DNA of 64,000 bases from Cyanobacteria bacterium CG_2015-22_32_23 (GCA_009993045.1 JAACUG010000083.1:1-64000), one strand, 5' to 3'; counted from the stretch's first letter, positions 52,616 to 62,152 are shown. Made by a program: numbers and translations. Notes: generated from the sequence alone by a model not told the origin.

Positions 52616-52839
52616 AATAATTAGGGGTTGCTGAAAAAGTCTGAGGAAGGGGTAGGGCAAAGGGCAATGGGCAAAGGTTTTAATGATTTTGATTTTTGAA
52701 ATTAGAGTTTGTAACTGTATAATACTACCCTGTTTTTTGAGCAAAAATGCCTAAAACTACGCACTTTCTTATTAACTTAACGATGCCCCAAGCCTTGATT
52801 TTAATAGCTTTCTGATTTATTCAGCAAACCCTAATTATT
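52616..52839. mobile_element. MITE-like element, family 2
   Basis: A 224-bp non-coding element with 20-bp terminal inverted repeats: AATAATTAGGGGTTGCTGAA on the left and AATAATTAGGGTTTGCTGAA as reverse complement of the right end, a single mismatch. The internal sequence contains three GGGCAAA/GGGCAAT heptamers (about 52652-52676), the same heptamer type as in MITE family 1. No ORF of a transposase is present. It lies in the 491-bp gap between apcE and nrdA (convergent), together with the apcE terminator. Confidence 0.75.
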
Positions 52840-52900
52840 GTATTCTTATTTTTATTAAATTTTATCAAAAGTTTATTACTTATTACTTATTATATGCTAC

Positions 52901-55189
52901 TTAATTCGCACAAGCTGTACATTCTTCCTTAAAAGAATCTCGTTGCACAATACGCACATAATAAACAGCTTTACAACCTTTTTCCCATGAAAGCAATAAT
53001 GTATCATAAATGTCTTTAGCTTTTAACGCTCTTTCAGGTTCGTCAGTGAAATAGACTCCTTCATTGAGATTAAAAAGTAACTCCATTGAAATTCCTGTAT
53101 CTATCCATTTTTGAATGACAGCGATCGCCTTGACGACTTCGTCTTGATTAAAGTGTTTATTTTCTTGATAAAACCACTGTTTATCACTAATAAAAGGAGG
53201 TGCAATGGGTACAGTACCTTTAGCCCATTTATCATAGAAAAAACGACTATAAACAGGCAAAACACTAGCGGTACAACCTTGTACTAAAGATGAGGAAGTA
53301 TTAGGAGCTATAGCAGTAATATGAGAGTTACGAATACCGAATTGTTGAATATCTTGGGATAATTGTCGCCAACGAGGTTTATTATAAGCGTTTTCCTCAA
53401 ACCATTCTACGGGTTGACAACCGATTAATAAGCCTTTACTCCAATCGCTACCATCAAAGGCGGGATAAGCACCCCTCTCCCTAGATAATTCCATAGAAGC
53501 ATGAGTACAATAATAACCAATATCTTCAAATAAATTACTGATTTGTGAGAGATTACTATATCTTAGATTTCGTTTTGCTAACCAATCAGCCAGTCCCATT
53601 GCACCGACTCCGATGGTACGATAGCGATTATTATGGGCAGCAGCGTCGGCGAAAGGAGGTAGGGTAATTTCGATGGTATTATCTAAAATTCTTACAGCTA
53701 AAGTGCAAGTCGTCTCCATTTCTTCTTCTTCTAAATTAGCAAGGTTAAGAGAGACTAAATTACAGCAGTGAGCATATTTATCAGGTGTAACATTAGAGAA
53801 TGACTCTGTACATAAATTTACTCCGGGTATATAACCATCATGTTTATTGGGATTAGCTTTGTTGATAGTATCTTTAAAGGCAAGATAGGGCATTCCTGTT
53901 TCTACTTGCGCCCTCATGATATGTTTGAATAATTCTCTGGCGTTGACTTTTTTATAGATTTTTATTTTCGTGTCAAGATTTGCTTCTATAATACTATAGG
54001 CTTTTTCAAATTCTGCTCCCCATAACGGTGGTAAATCAATATTTAAAGCATTTTTAACTTCAAAAGGATCAACTAAAGTCCATTCTTGCTTATGCTTAAC
54101 TCGGCGCATAAATTCATCAACTAAAATAAGCTGAGGAAATACATCATAAGCCTTACGACGTTGATCACCATTTTCTGTTTGCATCTCCAAAAATTCTGGT
54201 ACATCGAGATGCCATATATCTAAACCTACAGTCACAGCACCTGCTCGTCTTCCTCCCTGATTTACGGCTATAGCGGTATCATTAAGGAGTTTGATCCAAG
54301 GTATCACCCCTCCTGATGCGTTCTTTTTACCCATAACGGAGCTTCCTGTAGCCCTAATTCTGGAGACATTTACTCCTACTCCTCCCCCGTTTTTGGAAAT
54401 TCTAGCAGTATTAGTAATTTCTTGAAAAATACTTTCTAAGTTATCATCAATACTCACAATAAAACAGCTAGTTAATGAGCCGTTAGGCACTCTTAAATTT
54501 GCTAAAATAGGTGTTGCTAAAGAAATACGACGGGATGCGATCGCCTGATAAAATTGACGAGCGTAAGTTAATCTCACCTCTGGAGTTTCCACCATCGCTA
54601 ATAATAAACTACAGGTAAGGAAGGCTTCTTGAGCTAATTCTTGAGGCAAAAGATAACGACTGCTTAACAAGACAACTCCAGCATAATCATAATCTAAATC
54701 CCAGTCTGGATTAATCCAACTATTGGCAATTTCTAATTCTTCTGGGGAATAAGTTAAGATTCGAGGATCATATTTGCCTTCTTTCACAAAATTAGCCACC
54801 GTTTGAGGATAGTTACCATAGTTATAACCCCTCCTGGCTAGGGTATCTTTCCATAAACTCCAAGTATGTAATCGCCCTGCTACATAACGCCAGTCAGGTT
54901 CTTCTAAGTTACACATTTCTAAGGCACAATTGATTAAATTGTCTTGAATATCTCTAGTAGTGATACCGTCACGCAGACGAGTTTTTAAACCAGATTCTAA
55001 GGCAATAGAATTGACATCTTTTCCATTACAAGCCCAGTTGACTACTTTTCTGATTTTACTAATATCAAGAGGTGCTGATTTTCCATTGCGCTTTATTACT
55101 TCGATACTCTTTGTCGAGCTACTAAAATGCTCATTATAAGTCGTTGATGAATGGCTAGAGATCGTATTTTCTTGCGTATCCAATAACAT
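52901..55189 (-). CDS. nrdA: Ribonucleoside-diphosphate reductase alpha subunit
   Basis: The large subunit of class I ribonucleotide reductase, which makes deoxyribonucleotides with a radical from NrdB. A 762-residue protein with an N-terminal ATP-cone (about 29-115, IEVIKRNGKSAPLDISKIRK). The active-site Cys pair lies in SLTSCFIVSI and CCNLVSLNLAN, the thiyl motif is NLCTE, the radical-transfer tyrosines are in KAVYYVRI, and the C-terminal shuttle cysteines are CTAC. No intein interrupts it. nrdB is not in the window. Paired NrdR-like boxes lie upstream. Confidence 0.95.
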   Translation of the reverse strand: MLLDTQENTISSHSSTTYNEHFSSSTKSIEVIKRNGKSAPLDISKIRKVVNWACNGKDVNSIALESGLKTRLRDGITTRDIQDNLINCALEMCNLEEPDWRYVAGRLHTWSLWKDTLARRGYNYGNYPQTVANFVKEGKYDPRILTYSPEELEIANSWINPDWDLDYDYAGVVLLSSRYLLPQELAQEAFLTCSLLLAMVETPEVRLTYARQFYQAIASRRISLATPILANLRVPNGSLTSCFIVSIDDNLESIFQEITNTARISKNGGGVGVNVSRIRATGSSVMGKKNASGGVIPWIKLLNDTAIAVNQGGRRAGAVTVGLDIWHLDVPEFLEMQTENGDQRRKAYDVFPQLILVDEFMRRVKHKQEWTLVDPFEVKNALNIDLPPLWGAEFEKAYSIIEANLDTKIKIYKKVNARELFKHIMRAQVETGMPYLAFKDTINKANPNKHDGYIPGVNLCTESFSNVTPDKYAHCCNLVSLNLANLEEEEMETTCTLAVRILDNTIEITLPPFADAAAHNNRYRTIGVGAMGLADWLAKRNLRYSNLSQISNLFEDIGYYCTHASMELSRERGAYPAFDGSDWSKGLLIGCQPVEWFEENAYNKPRWRQLSQDIQQFGIRNSHITAIAPNTSSSLVQGCTASVLPVYSRFFYDKWAKGTVPIAPPFISDKQWFYQENKHFNQDEVVKAIAVIQKWIDTGISMELLFNLNEGVYFTDEPERALKAKDIYDTLLLSWEKGCKAVYYVRIVQRDSFKEECTACAN

Positions 55190-55262
55190 TGCTTCTGCCT
55201 CGCTTACTTTAAGTATTTCTACTCAAAAAAAAATTTACTGCTGTTTAGTTCTTCTCTTTTAT

Positions 55263-55310
55263 ACCATACATATGGGGTAGTCTGCTCTCTCCATACACCA
55301 TATATAAAAT
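55263..55310 (-). promoter_or_regulatory. Paired NrdR-like boxes upstream of nrdA
   Basis: ACACCATATATAAAAT (55295-55310) matches the NrdR consensus ACACTATATATAGTGT at 12 of 16 positions, and ACCATACATATGGGGT (55263-55278) at 11 of 16. Their starts are exactly 32 bp apart, three helical turns, the spacing typical of cooperative NrdR box pairs. In gene orientation a TATAAA-like -10 lies just after the proximal box, so NrdR would block the promoter. The boxes lie 74-121 bp before the nrdA start. Confidence 0.6.
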
Positions 55311-55370
55311 TTAGTCAATAAAGTTAAATGCTTATTTCAATAAATAATAATAAATACTACTATTTTTCAG

Positions 55371-55391
55371 GTTTCAGGTTTCAGGTTTTAA
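55371..55391. repeat. Three tandem TTTCAGG units
   Basis: Three consecutive 7-bp units (TTTCAGG). Related CCTGAAA-type units recur in reverse at 57017-57095. This is a heptamer STRR repeat in the nrdA upstream gap. Confidence 0.8.
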
Positions 55392-55464
55392 AGAATGAGT
55401 TTATAGACATCAAATTAGATAGTTTTTATTCTAGTTAAATTATTAGACTATTCCCCGTTTTCTT

Positions 55465-55577
55465 TCTAATTTCTAATTTCTAATTTCTAATTTCTAACTC
55501 CTAACTCCTAACTCCTAACTCCTTACTCCTAACTCCTTACTCCTTACTCCTTACTCCTTACTCCTTACTCCTTACTC
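55465..55577. repeat. Composite heptamer array (TTTCTAA / CTCCTAA / CTCCTTA)
   Basis: About sixteen consecutive 7-bp units: first TTTCTAA about four times, then CTCCTAA and CTCCTTA units. They end at the 3' side of the sugar-binding-protein gene. The gradual change of unit from one variant to the next fits expansion by slippage. No gene spans it. With the NrdR boxes and the TTTCAGG repeat it fills most of the 395-bp gap. Confidence 0.9.
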
Positions 55578-55584
55578 CCATTTC

Positions 55585-56904
55585 CTACTTATTATTCCAT
55601 TGGTTAGCAGCATCGGTAACGGCTTGTTCTACTGTCTTCTCTTTTAACATAGCACTTTGTAGATTTTCGTGAATAATTTTTTTCAATTCGTTAATATTTT
55701 TCACAGGAGGAATTAATATTTGTGCATCTTTTAGCTGTGTCGCACTAATTCTTCTCGCTTCGGTGACAATATCTTTATTTCCATCTTTCTCTAAGTTACT
55801 AATATATTTTGCGATCGCCTGATTATGAGAAGGTAAAACATTGGCTTCTTGGGCAAATTTTAATTGATTATCACCGTTAGTAACAAATAAAGCATAATTA
55901 ATCGCCTCTTTTGATTTAGTGGTATCTTTAGGAATAACTAAATTCATCACGGATACATTTTGTTTATTGGTTTTTCCTGTAATTTGAGAAGATACAGCAG
56001 ATTGCTCATAAACAGTAGGCGCATTAGTGGCAATAGTTTTCAAAAATTCCGCACCTGTACCGATTAAAGCTAACTCCCCAGCCTGATATAATTCAATACC
56101 ATGACGATGACCTTGAGTCATAATTTCTGGGGGTAATAAATCTTTTTGGTATAAATCTGTCCAATAACGAAAAACTGCAATACCTTCAGGAGTATTAAAA
56201 CCAGCTTTACCATCATTATCTAATAAATTAGCTCCCATTTTCACAAAAGACTGTAAAATTTCGTTAGAGTCATTTGTCACTAAAGGTACAAAAAAAGCAT
56301 ATTTCCCTGTTTTACTTTTAATTTTCTCGGCGACGATGGCTAAATCTTCATAATTAGTAGGCGGTTGAGTAATACCAGCTTGTTTGAATAATTCTTGATT
56401 ATAAACAGTAACGGTAGTGGTTAAATACCAAGGAATACCAAAAGTCATGGTTGTACATTTATCCTTTTCTTGACAAACTTCCATTTGATTCCCCTCCCAA
56501 ATTTTTTCTAAATATTGACTTTTTACTTGGGGAGAAATTTCTGTATCTAAATTTAACCATGCGTTTCGACTAGCTAATTGAGAAGCAAAATCAGGATTCA
56601 GATTAACCACATCAGGGGCACTTTTTGCGGATACTGCCGTTAAAATTTTACTCTCCATGGCACTCCAAGGCACATCTACCCAACGAATTTGAGAAGGGGA
56701 ATTATCTTTTTCAAAACTTTGATTTAACTGGGTAAAATAAGCGGTAAACTGAGGCTGTAACTGCATTGTCCAAAATTCAATCTCGTTAGTCACAGGCTTA
56801 GGGGTTGTACAACTAACTAATAATGTAATTAATAATCCTGAAATAAACCAACCGATATAGACAATGAAATTATGTTTATAGCTATGAGATGAGGAAAAAA
56901 ACAT
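55585..56904 (-). CDS. Sugar ABC transporter substrate-binding lipoprotein
   Basis: A 439-residue family 1 solute-binding protein. Residues 14-32 form a hydrophobic signal with lipobox LLVSC (Cys32). The mature part begins with EIEFWTMQLQPQFTAYFTQL and includes WVDVPWSAMESKILTAVSAKSAPDVV in parts, GIPWYLTTTVTVYNQELFKQAGI and AGELALIGTGAEFLKTI, typical of maltose/glycerol-phosphate-type binding proteins. No permease genes are adjacent. The sugar cannot be assigned. Confidence 0.88.
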   Translation of the reverse strand: MFFSSSHSYKHNFIVYIGWFISGLLITLLVSCTTPKPVTNEIEFWTMQLQPQFTAYFTQLNQSFEKDNSPSQIRWVDVPWSAMESKILTAVSAKSAPDVVNLNPDFASQLASRNAWLNLDTEISPQVKSQYLEKIWEGNQMEVCQEKDKCTTMTFGIPWYLTTTVTVYNQELFKQAGITQPPTNYEDLAIVAEKIKSKTGKYAFFVPLVTNDSNEILQSFVKMGANLLDNDGKAGFNTPEGIAVFRYWTDLYQKDLLPPEIMTQGHRHGIELYQAGELALIGTGAEFLKTIATNAPTVYEQSAVSSQITGKTNKQNVSVMNLVIPKDTTKSKEAINYALFVTNGDNQLKFAQEANVLPSHNQAIAKYISNLEKDGNKDIVTEARRISATQLKDAQILIPPVKNINELKKIIHENLQSAMLKEKTVEQAVTDAANQWNNK

Positions 56905-57331
56905 TTATACTAATCCTAAATAATAGTCAATTTTTATCTGAGTAAACCATAAAATTATCAGTCAAGAGAGGAGACAGGAGATAGGAAGAGTATTGAATAA
57001 TCTATCAACTCATTATTAAAAACCTGAAACTCGCACCCGACACCTAAAATCTGAAACCTAAAACCTGAAATCCAAAACCTGAAATCCAAAACTCTAAATT
57101 TCAATGCTGACAACTAACTTTCACAATATTTTGTAATAAAATTAAATTAATAAATAATACGAGTTTTTTTATCAGTTTTTGAGTATGATTTAGATTAAAT
57201 AATATTTGATTATAGTTTGTTTGTTTATCCTGTCAAAAAGGAAATAATGATCCGTTGTTTTAGATAGGGTAAGATATGTTTATTAAATCTTTATCTTATA
57301 TCCGTAAATATACGGAAAAGGAGCTAAGAAA
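56905..57331. other. Divergent intergenic region before pilM with repeats and a palindrome
   Basis: 427 bp between the divergent sugar-binding-protein and pilM genes. They contain GGAGACA/GGAGATA heptamers (56970-56985), a run of AAACCTGAAA-type repeats (57017-57095) and, at the end, the palindrome before the pilM ribosome site. No ORF or RNA gene is recognisable. The promoters of both flanking genes must lie here but have no textbook boxes. Confidence 0.6.
57301..57316 (+). promoter_or_regulatory. Perfect 16-nt palindrome abutting the pilM Shine-Dalgarno
   Basis: TCCGTAAATATACGGA forms a 6-bp stem with an AATA loop. It ends one base before AAGGAG (57318-57323), which sits eight bases before the pilM ATG. 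It could be an operator or an mRNA hairpin at the ribosome site. No known regulator motif is matched. Confidence 0.4.
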
Positions 57332-58444
57332 ATGTTAGATTTTTTAACTAATTTGATCGGGGGAAAAAGTAGTGGCGTAGGAATAGAAATTAATCCTGAC
57401 AAAATTACTTTAACTCAACTAACCAAAAAAGGACAGCAATATAAACTGTTAAAATACCACTCCATTGATGTCCCTGAAGACATTTTTCAAGAAGGACAAA
57501 TCGTTGATTCTTCAGGATTAGCTGAATTAATTGATCAATTACTCAAAGAAGCGAAAGTTAAACCAAAACAAATCGCTACGGCAGTACCCATGAAAGAGTC
57601 TATTATTCGCATTATTCCTATTCCTGCGGAGTTAAATGATCAAGAATTGCGAGATATGGTATTAAATCATGAAGCTAGTCTTTATCTTCCTTATCCTAGA
57701 GAAGAAGTTGATATAGACTTTCAGAAATTAGGTTATTTTGTTGATGATGACGGCATTGAAAAAGTACAGGTTTTATTGGTAGCTACTCGCCGAGAAGTAA
57801 CAGATTTATATCTTGAGACTTTTCAACAAGCTGGTTTAAAAATCAATGTCTTAGAAATTAATAGTTTTGCTTTAATTAGAACCATAAAAGAGCAGTTAAA
57901 ACAATTTTCTTCTAGTGAAGCTGTGGTTTTAGTGGATATTGAATTTGATACTACCGAAATAGCTATTATTGTGGAAGGAGTACCTCAATTTTCTCGTACT
58001 ATTCCCATTGGTACATATCAAATGCAAACCGCTTTAGCTCAAGCCATGAATTTACCAACATCTAAAAATACTGAATTACTACAAGAAATCACTATTCCCA
58101 ATAATCCCGAACAAAGTACAACGAATACTACCAGTAGTCAAACATGGATTAATCCGGGTATGGACTCTTTATTAAGGGTTTTAGGTGAATTAGTGGATGA
58201 ATTACGTCGTTCCATTAATTTTTATCTTAATCAAAGTGGTGACGTTGAAGTAGTACAATTACTTTTAGCAGGGCCAGGTTCTGGTTTATCTCAAATTGAT
58301 GAGTTTTTCACCAAAAAATTAAGTCTTCCTGCCATGCAAATTGATCCTGTTTCTGCACTATCTTTAACTTTTAAAGAAGATTTATCGGTGATGCAAAGAG
58401 CTGGATTAGGTACAGTAATCGGTTTAGGTATGAGGATGATCTAA
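57332..58444 (+). CDS. pilM: Type IV pilus assembly protein PilM
   Basis: The cytoplasmic actin-like component of the type IV pilus alignment complex; it binds the N-terminus of PilN. A 370-residue ASKHA-fold protein: SSGVGIEINPDKITLTQL near the start, VPMKESIIRIIPIP, VLLVATRREVTDLY, VVLVDIEFDTTEIAII and LLLAGPGSGLSQIDEF. AAGGAG precedes the ATG at a good distance. It is the first gene of pilMNOQ, with a 2-bp gap to pilN. Confidence 0.95.
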   Translation: MLDFLTNLIGGKSSGVGIEINPDKITLTQLTKKGQQYKLLKYHSIDVPEDIFQEGQIVDSSGLAELIDQLLKEAKVKPKQIATAVPMKESIIRIIPIPAELNDQELRDMVLNHEASLYLPYPREEVDIDFQKLGYFVDDDGIEKVQVLLVATRREVTDLYLETFQQAGLKINVLEINSFALIRTIKEQLKQFSSSEAVVLVDIEFDTTEIAIIVEGVPQFSRTIPIGTYQMQTALAQAMNLPTSKNTELLQEITIPNNPEQSTTNTTSSQTWINPGMDSLLRVLGELVDELRRSINFYLNQSGDVEVVQLLLAGPGSGLSQIDEFFTKKLSLPAMQIDPVSALSLTFKEDLSVMQRAGLGTVIGLGMRMI

Positions 58445-58446
58445 TT

Positions 58447-59298
58447 ATGTATAAAATTGATATTAATTTTTTAAAAGATCGTAAACTAGATACTTCTACT
58501 GTTGGTACTACTGCTTTTAAGAAAAAAACTGATACTCCTCTAATTGAAAAACTACCCATTTTAATTGGTGCTGGTGTTGCTGTCGCTTTTATTGCGGCTA
58601 CTGGAGGCGCTTTATTTTTCTTAAATAATCAAAAAACTACCACCGCTAGTGCGATCGCCCAGTTAGATGCAGAAATTCAGCGTTTACAAGGACAAAATGC
58701 CCAAGTTAATGCTATTAAAACAGAAATCGATGGTGTTAATCGAGAAATTGGCATCCTTGCTAGTGTTTTTAATCAAATTAAACCTTGGTCAGCGATGTTG
58801 TCAGAAATTGGCAGTGTTACACCTCCTTCGGTTCAAATTCAGTCTATTTCGCAATCAGAAAATAAGATCTTAACCATTGCTGGTTATGCTGATTCCTATG
58901 ACAATGTTAACGATTTTGTTTTAACTCTCAAAAATTCTCGTTTTCTCGATGGCGAACAAACTAAACTGACAACTACCAGTCTTGCAGATAATCCTAGTCA
59001 AATAATTTCCAATCGACAACAATTAATTGACGAAGTAAATGGTAATACCCCAACAGAAGGAGGAACAACAAATTCAGATCTCATAACATTACCTCAAGTA
59101 GTTTCTTATAGTATTACCGCTCAAATTAACGATAAACCATCGGAAGAATTACTTAATGTGCTTAATAGTAGAGGTGCTATTGGTCTTGTGTCAAGATTAA
59201 CCAACTTACAGCGAAAAGGAGCGTTAAAATTAGAAGAAATAGCTAATACAACACCAACACCACCAACACCAACACCAGAAGGAGAAACTAAACCATGA
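58447..59298 (+). CDS. pilN: Type IV pilus assembly protein PilN
   Basis: An inner-membrane protein of the pilus alignment complex. The cytoplasmic N-terminus has the PilM-binding consensus MYKIDINFLKDRK. One membrane segment lies at about 35-58 (LIGAGVAVAFIAATGGALFFL), followed by a short coiled coil and a periplasmic ferredoxin-like domain. The tail is Pro/Thr-rich (TPTPPTPTPEG). 283 residues. Its stop overlaps the pilO start by ATGA, so translation is coupled. Confidence 0.93.
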   Translation: MYKIDINFLKDRKLDTSTVGTTAFKKKTDTPLIEKLPILIGAGVAVAFIAATGGALFFLNNQKTTTASAIAQLDAEIQRLQGQNAQVNAIKTEIDGVNREIGILASVFNQIKPWSAMLSEIGSVTPPSVQIQSISQSENKILTIAGYADSYDNVNDFVLTLKNSRFLDGEQTKLTTTSLADNPSQIISNRQQLIDEVNGNTPTEGGTTNSDLITLPQVVSYSITAQINDKPSEELLNVLNSRGAIGLVSRLTNLQRKGALKLEEIANTTPTPPTPTPEGETKP

Positions 59299-60065
59299 CA
59301 ACATCTTTTACTACTTCCGATGAATTCGATCCCCAAGATGGTGATTTTGGCGATGATGGAGACTCTCCCAAAGCCTTTGGTATAACTTTTACTCCCAAAG
59401 TAACAGGCATTGCTATTGGCGTAGGTGGTTTTCTTATGGCAGGTTACTTGTTTTATAGTCAAGTACTTCCTGTATGGACGGAATTATCGGACTTAAACAA
59501 ACAAAAACAGGAAAAACAAGCTCAATTAGAGCAAATTAATTCAGGGGAATTAGATCAAATTATTGCCAGTAAAGAAAATGAATTAGATCAAGCTAAAATT
59601 CTCAAAGAAGATGTACTTAAACTTTTTGCCACAGATCAAAACTTAGAAACTTTATTGTTAGATGTTAATAACTTTACTAACTTTAATGATATTAAAATGA
59701 CAAGTTATGTTCCTTCCGCAGAAAAAGAAAAAGTTGGTGATGATTCTTTAGGTTCTTTAGCTACTAATAATTTTCAAGTTAAAACTTATAATCTTGATTT
59801 AGAGGGTAACTTTACGCAATTACAGTTATTTTTACAAGATCTTGAAAGGTTACAACCTTTATTAGTTGTGCAAAATCTTAACACATCCACCATAGATCCA
59901 GCCAAATATTTACTAGAAAATAACCAATTAGTAACCGTAGGAAATCCTAAATTAAAAACAACTATCACTGTTAAGGCAGTCTTTCCTGACTTACAACCAG
60001 TAGCTCCACCTCCTCCTGCAGAAGGAGAAGCTAAAGGTAAAGGCGAATCACCTCCTGCCAAATAA
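59295..60065 (+). CDS. pilO: Type IV pilus assembly protein PilO
   Basis: A partner of PilN in the inner-membrane alignment complex. It has 256 residues: an acidic N-terminus, one membrane segment near 38-55 (VTGIAIGVGGFLMAGYLFY), a coiled coil of about 60 residues (LSDLNKQKQEKQAQLEQI), and a periplasmic PilO domain (NFTNFNDIKMTSYVPS...LQLFLQDLERLQPLLVV). It ends in a Pro/Ala-rich tail. The start overlaps pilN by 4 nt. Confidence 0.93.
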   Translation: MTTSFTTSDEFDPQDGDFGDDGDSPKAFGITFTPKVTGIAIGVGGFLMAGYLFYSQVLPVWTELSDLNKQKQEKQAQLEQINSGELDQIIASKENELDQAKILKEDVLKLFATDQNLETLLLDVNNFTNFNDIKMTSYVPSAEKEKVGDDSLGSLATNNFQVKTYNLDLEGNFTQLQLFLQDLERLQPLLVVQNLNTSTIDPAKYLLENNQLVTVGNPKLKTTITVKAVFPDLQPVAPPPPAEGEAKGKGESPPAK

Positions 60066-60154
60066 AAATAATAACCTTTGTGGTTTTCCTTTGTTTTGTC
60101 AAACTATTTCATAATCAGACTATAAAAAAATTAAGTGTGTGTAGGAACAAATCC

Positions 60155-62152
60155 ATGATCAAATTTTCTGTTAATCAAATCAAGTTTTTAAGTAGTACTG
60201 CTATTGTTCTTCTTTCTTCTCAGTCTTTAGCATTAGCAAATCCTAGTTTACATAAAAAACTAACTTTTAAAAAACAACCTCAATCTATTGCTCAATCTTT
60301 TCCTCCTAATCAAGATGTCTTATTTCCGAATCCGGGGATTAAAATTGATGGCAAACCAGTGGAAAATTCTCAACCTACACCTCCGCCTTTTCTGCCCAGA
60401 GCCGTAGCTCCACCTGTAGGTGATATGTCAGTGTCTAATGTAAATAGTAGTACTCCTACGATCAATTTAGGTACAAATATTACTGTACCTCGTTTAGTTT
60501 TGAGAGATGCACCAGCTACCGAGGTATTAGCCTTATTAAGTCGTGCCGCAGGATATAACATTATCTTTACTGATAAAAATACCGATGAAAAAACCACAAA
60601 TACTGTATCTTTAGATTTAGAAAATGAACCAGTACAAGATGTTTTTAATAGTGTTTTAATGATTTCTGGTTTAAAAGCTAGTGTTCAAGGTAAAACTATT
60701 TTTGTAGGCAGTAAGTTACCCCCTTCTGTGAGAAATACCATTACTCGTAGTATTCGCTTAAATCAATATAGTTCGGTGGGAGCAGCTAGTTTTTTAAATA
60801 GTCAAGGAGCTCAAGGTAACATTGTTGAAGTTAAAGACGAAGAAAAAGACGGTAAAGTTACCAGAACTTTTGAAGTTAAAAAATTAGAAAGTGCGGAAAA
60901 AGATAACGAATATTTGGTATTAAAAGGTTTGACAGTTCATGCAGATCCTATTAATGATACTGTTACCCTTGTGGGTGATGCTAATTTAGTGCAAATGGCT
61001 ACTTCTTTCTTAACTCAGTTAGATGTTCGTCGTCGTCAAGTAGCGGTTAACGTGAAAGTTGTTGACGTACAACTAGATCAAAATGATAGTTTTGGTTCTA
61101 GTTTCTCTTTTGGGATTAATGACACTGGAGTAGTTCAAGATGGTGGTGTGGGAGTAATTAACTTTGGTACAAATAATACGAACGTAAGTTCTCAACAATT
61201 CAGAATTGATCCTGATGGTAATTTAACTCCTGCTTTTCAAGAAAATCGTAGTATTATAGACTCATTTAATAGCAACTTGACAAACGAATTTCTCAGAGGA
61301 GAACTAAGTCGATCTTTACAAAATGGTACAACTGGGATAAGCCGAGATGTTATAAATAGTTTACTTTTAAAATCTCCAGATGTAGATACCCTACCCTTAG
61401 GAACACCCAATTCGGGTCAAATTTCTCCCTTTGGTTCAACAGCAGATCCTACTCAACCGGGGAATGCCGCTCGTGTTACCCCGGGTACTAATTTTAACGT
61501 ACCTCAAGCATTTTTAGCCCAAATTAGAGCTAATGTATCTTCAGGAAATGCCAAAATTTTAACTGATCCTACTTTAGTGGTACAAGAAGGTCAAGTTGGT
61601 ACAGTAGAATTAATCCAAAACGTTGTAACTAGCGTTAATACTTCCATTGATCAATTAAGTGGTGTTAGAACTACAACTCCTGTTATTGAACCAGCAGGGT
61701 TAACGTTAGGAGTTCGTATTGATAAAATTGATGATAATGGTTTTATTAATTTACAAGTAAATCCTTCCATTAGCGCCCCTGGGCCCGCACAAGTTTTCAG
61801 TAGTGGTAATGGTGCAGATAACGTCATTACTCCTTTACAAAAAAGAACGGTATCTTCTGGGTTAATTCGTTTACGGGATGGACAAACTTTGATTTTATCA
61901 GGAATTATCTCTGATGGTGAAAGAACAAATATTTCTAAAGTGCCGATTTTAGGAGATTTACCCATTATTGGTAGTTTATTCCGCTCCACTATTAAAGATA
62001 AAGCTCGTTCAGAAGTAATTGTTATGCTTACACCTCAAGTTCTTAATGATTCCGAAGGTTCTAGTGGATTAGGTTATAATTACACTCCTTCTCGTGAAAC
62101 AGGTAAATATTTGCGCGATCGTGGTTTAAATATACCTACTACTCCATACTAA
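60155..62152 (+). CDS. pilQ: Type IV pilus secretin PilQ
   Basis: The outer-membrane secretin through which type IV pili pass. AGGA at 60143-60146 and the signal-peptide start MIKFSVNQIKFLSSTAIVLL place the start at 60155, although the frame is open further upstream. Cleavage is likely after SLALA near residue 28. An STN domain (LVLRDAPATEVLALLSRAAG) near 113-190, N-domain repeats and a secretin core (QVGTVELIQNVVTSV...LRDGQTLILSGIIS...IIGSLFRST) follow. 665 residues. It closes the pilMNOQ operon and is followed by stacked terminators. Confidence 0.95.
   Translation: MIKFSVNQIKFLSSTAIVLLSSQSLALANPSLHKKLTFKKQPQSIAQSFPPNQDVLFPNPGIKIDGKPVENSQPTPPPFLPRAVAPPVGDMSVSNVNSSTPTINLGTNITVPRLVLRDAPATEVLALLSRAAGYNIIFTDKNTDEKTTNTVSLDLENEPVQDVFNSVLMISGLKASVQGKTIFVGSKLPPSVRNTITRSIRLNQYSSVGAASFLNSQGAQGNIVEVKDEEKDGKVTRTFEVKKLESAEKDNEYLVLKGLTVHADPINDTVTLVGDANLVQMATSFLTQLDVRRRQVAVNVKVVDVQLDQNDSFGSSFSFGINDTGVVQDGGVGVINFGTNNTNVSSQQFRIDPDGNLTPAFQENRSIIDSFNSNLTNEFLRGELSRSLQNGTTGISRDVINSLLLKSPDVDTLPLGTPNSGQISPFGSTADPTQPGNAARVTPGTNFNVPQAFLAQIRANVSSGNAKILTDPTLVVQEGQVGTVELIQNVVTSVNTSIDQLSGVRTTTPVIEPAGLTLGVRIDKIDDNGFINLQVNPSISAPGPAQVFSSGNGADNVITPLQKRTVSSGLIRLRDGQTLILSGIISDGERTNISKVPILGDLPIIGSLFRSTIKDKARSEVIVMLTPQVLNDSEGSSGLGYNYTPSRETGKYLRDRGLNIPTTPY

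Noticed and set aside
59121-60061. Minus-strand ORFs of 91-113 codons opposite pilN and pilO
   Set aside because: They overlap strongly supported pil genes, partly at their low-complexity Pro/Thr tails, and have no independent support.
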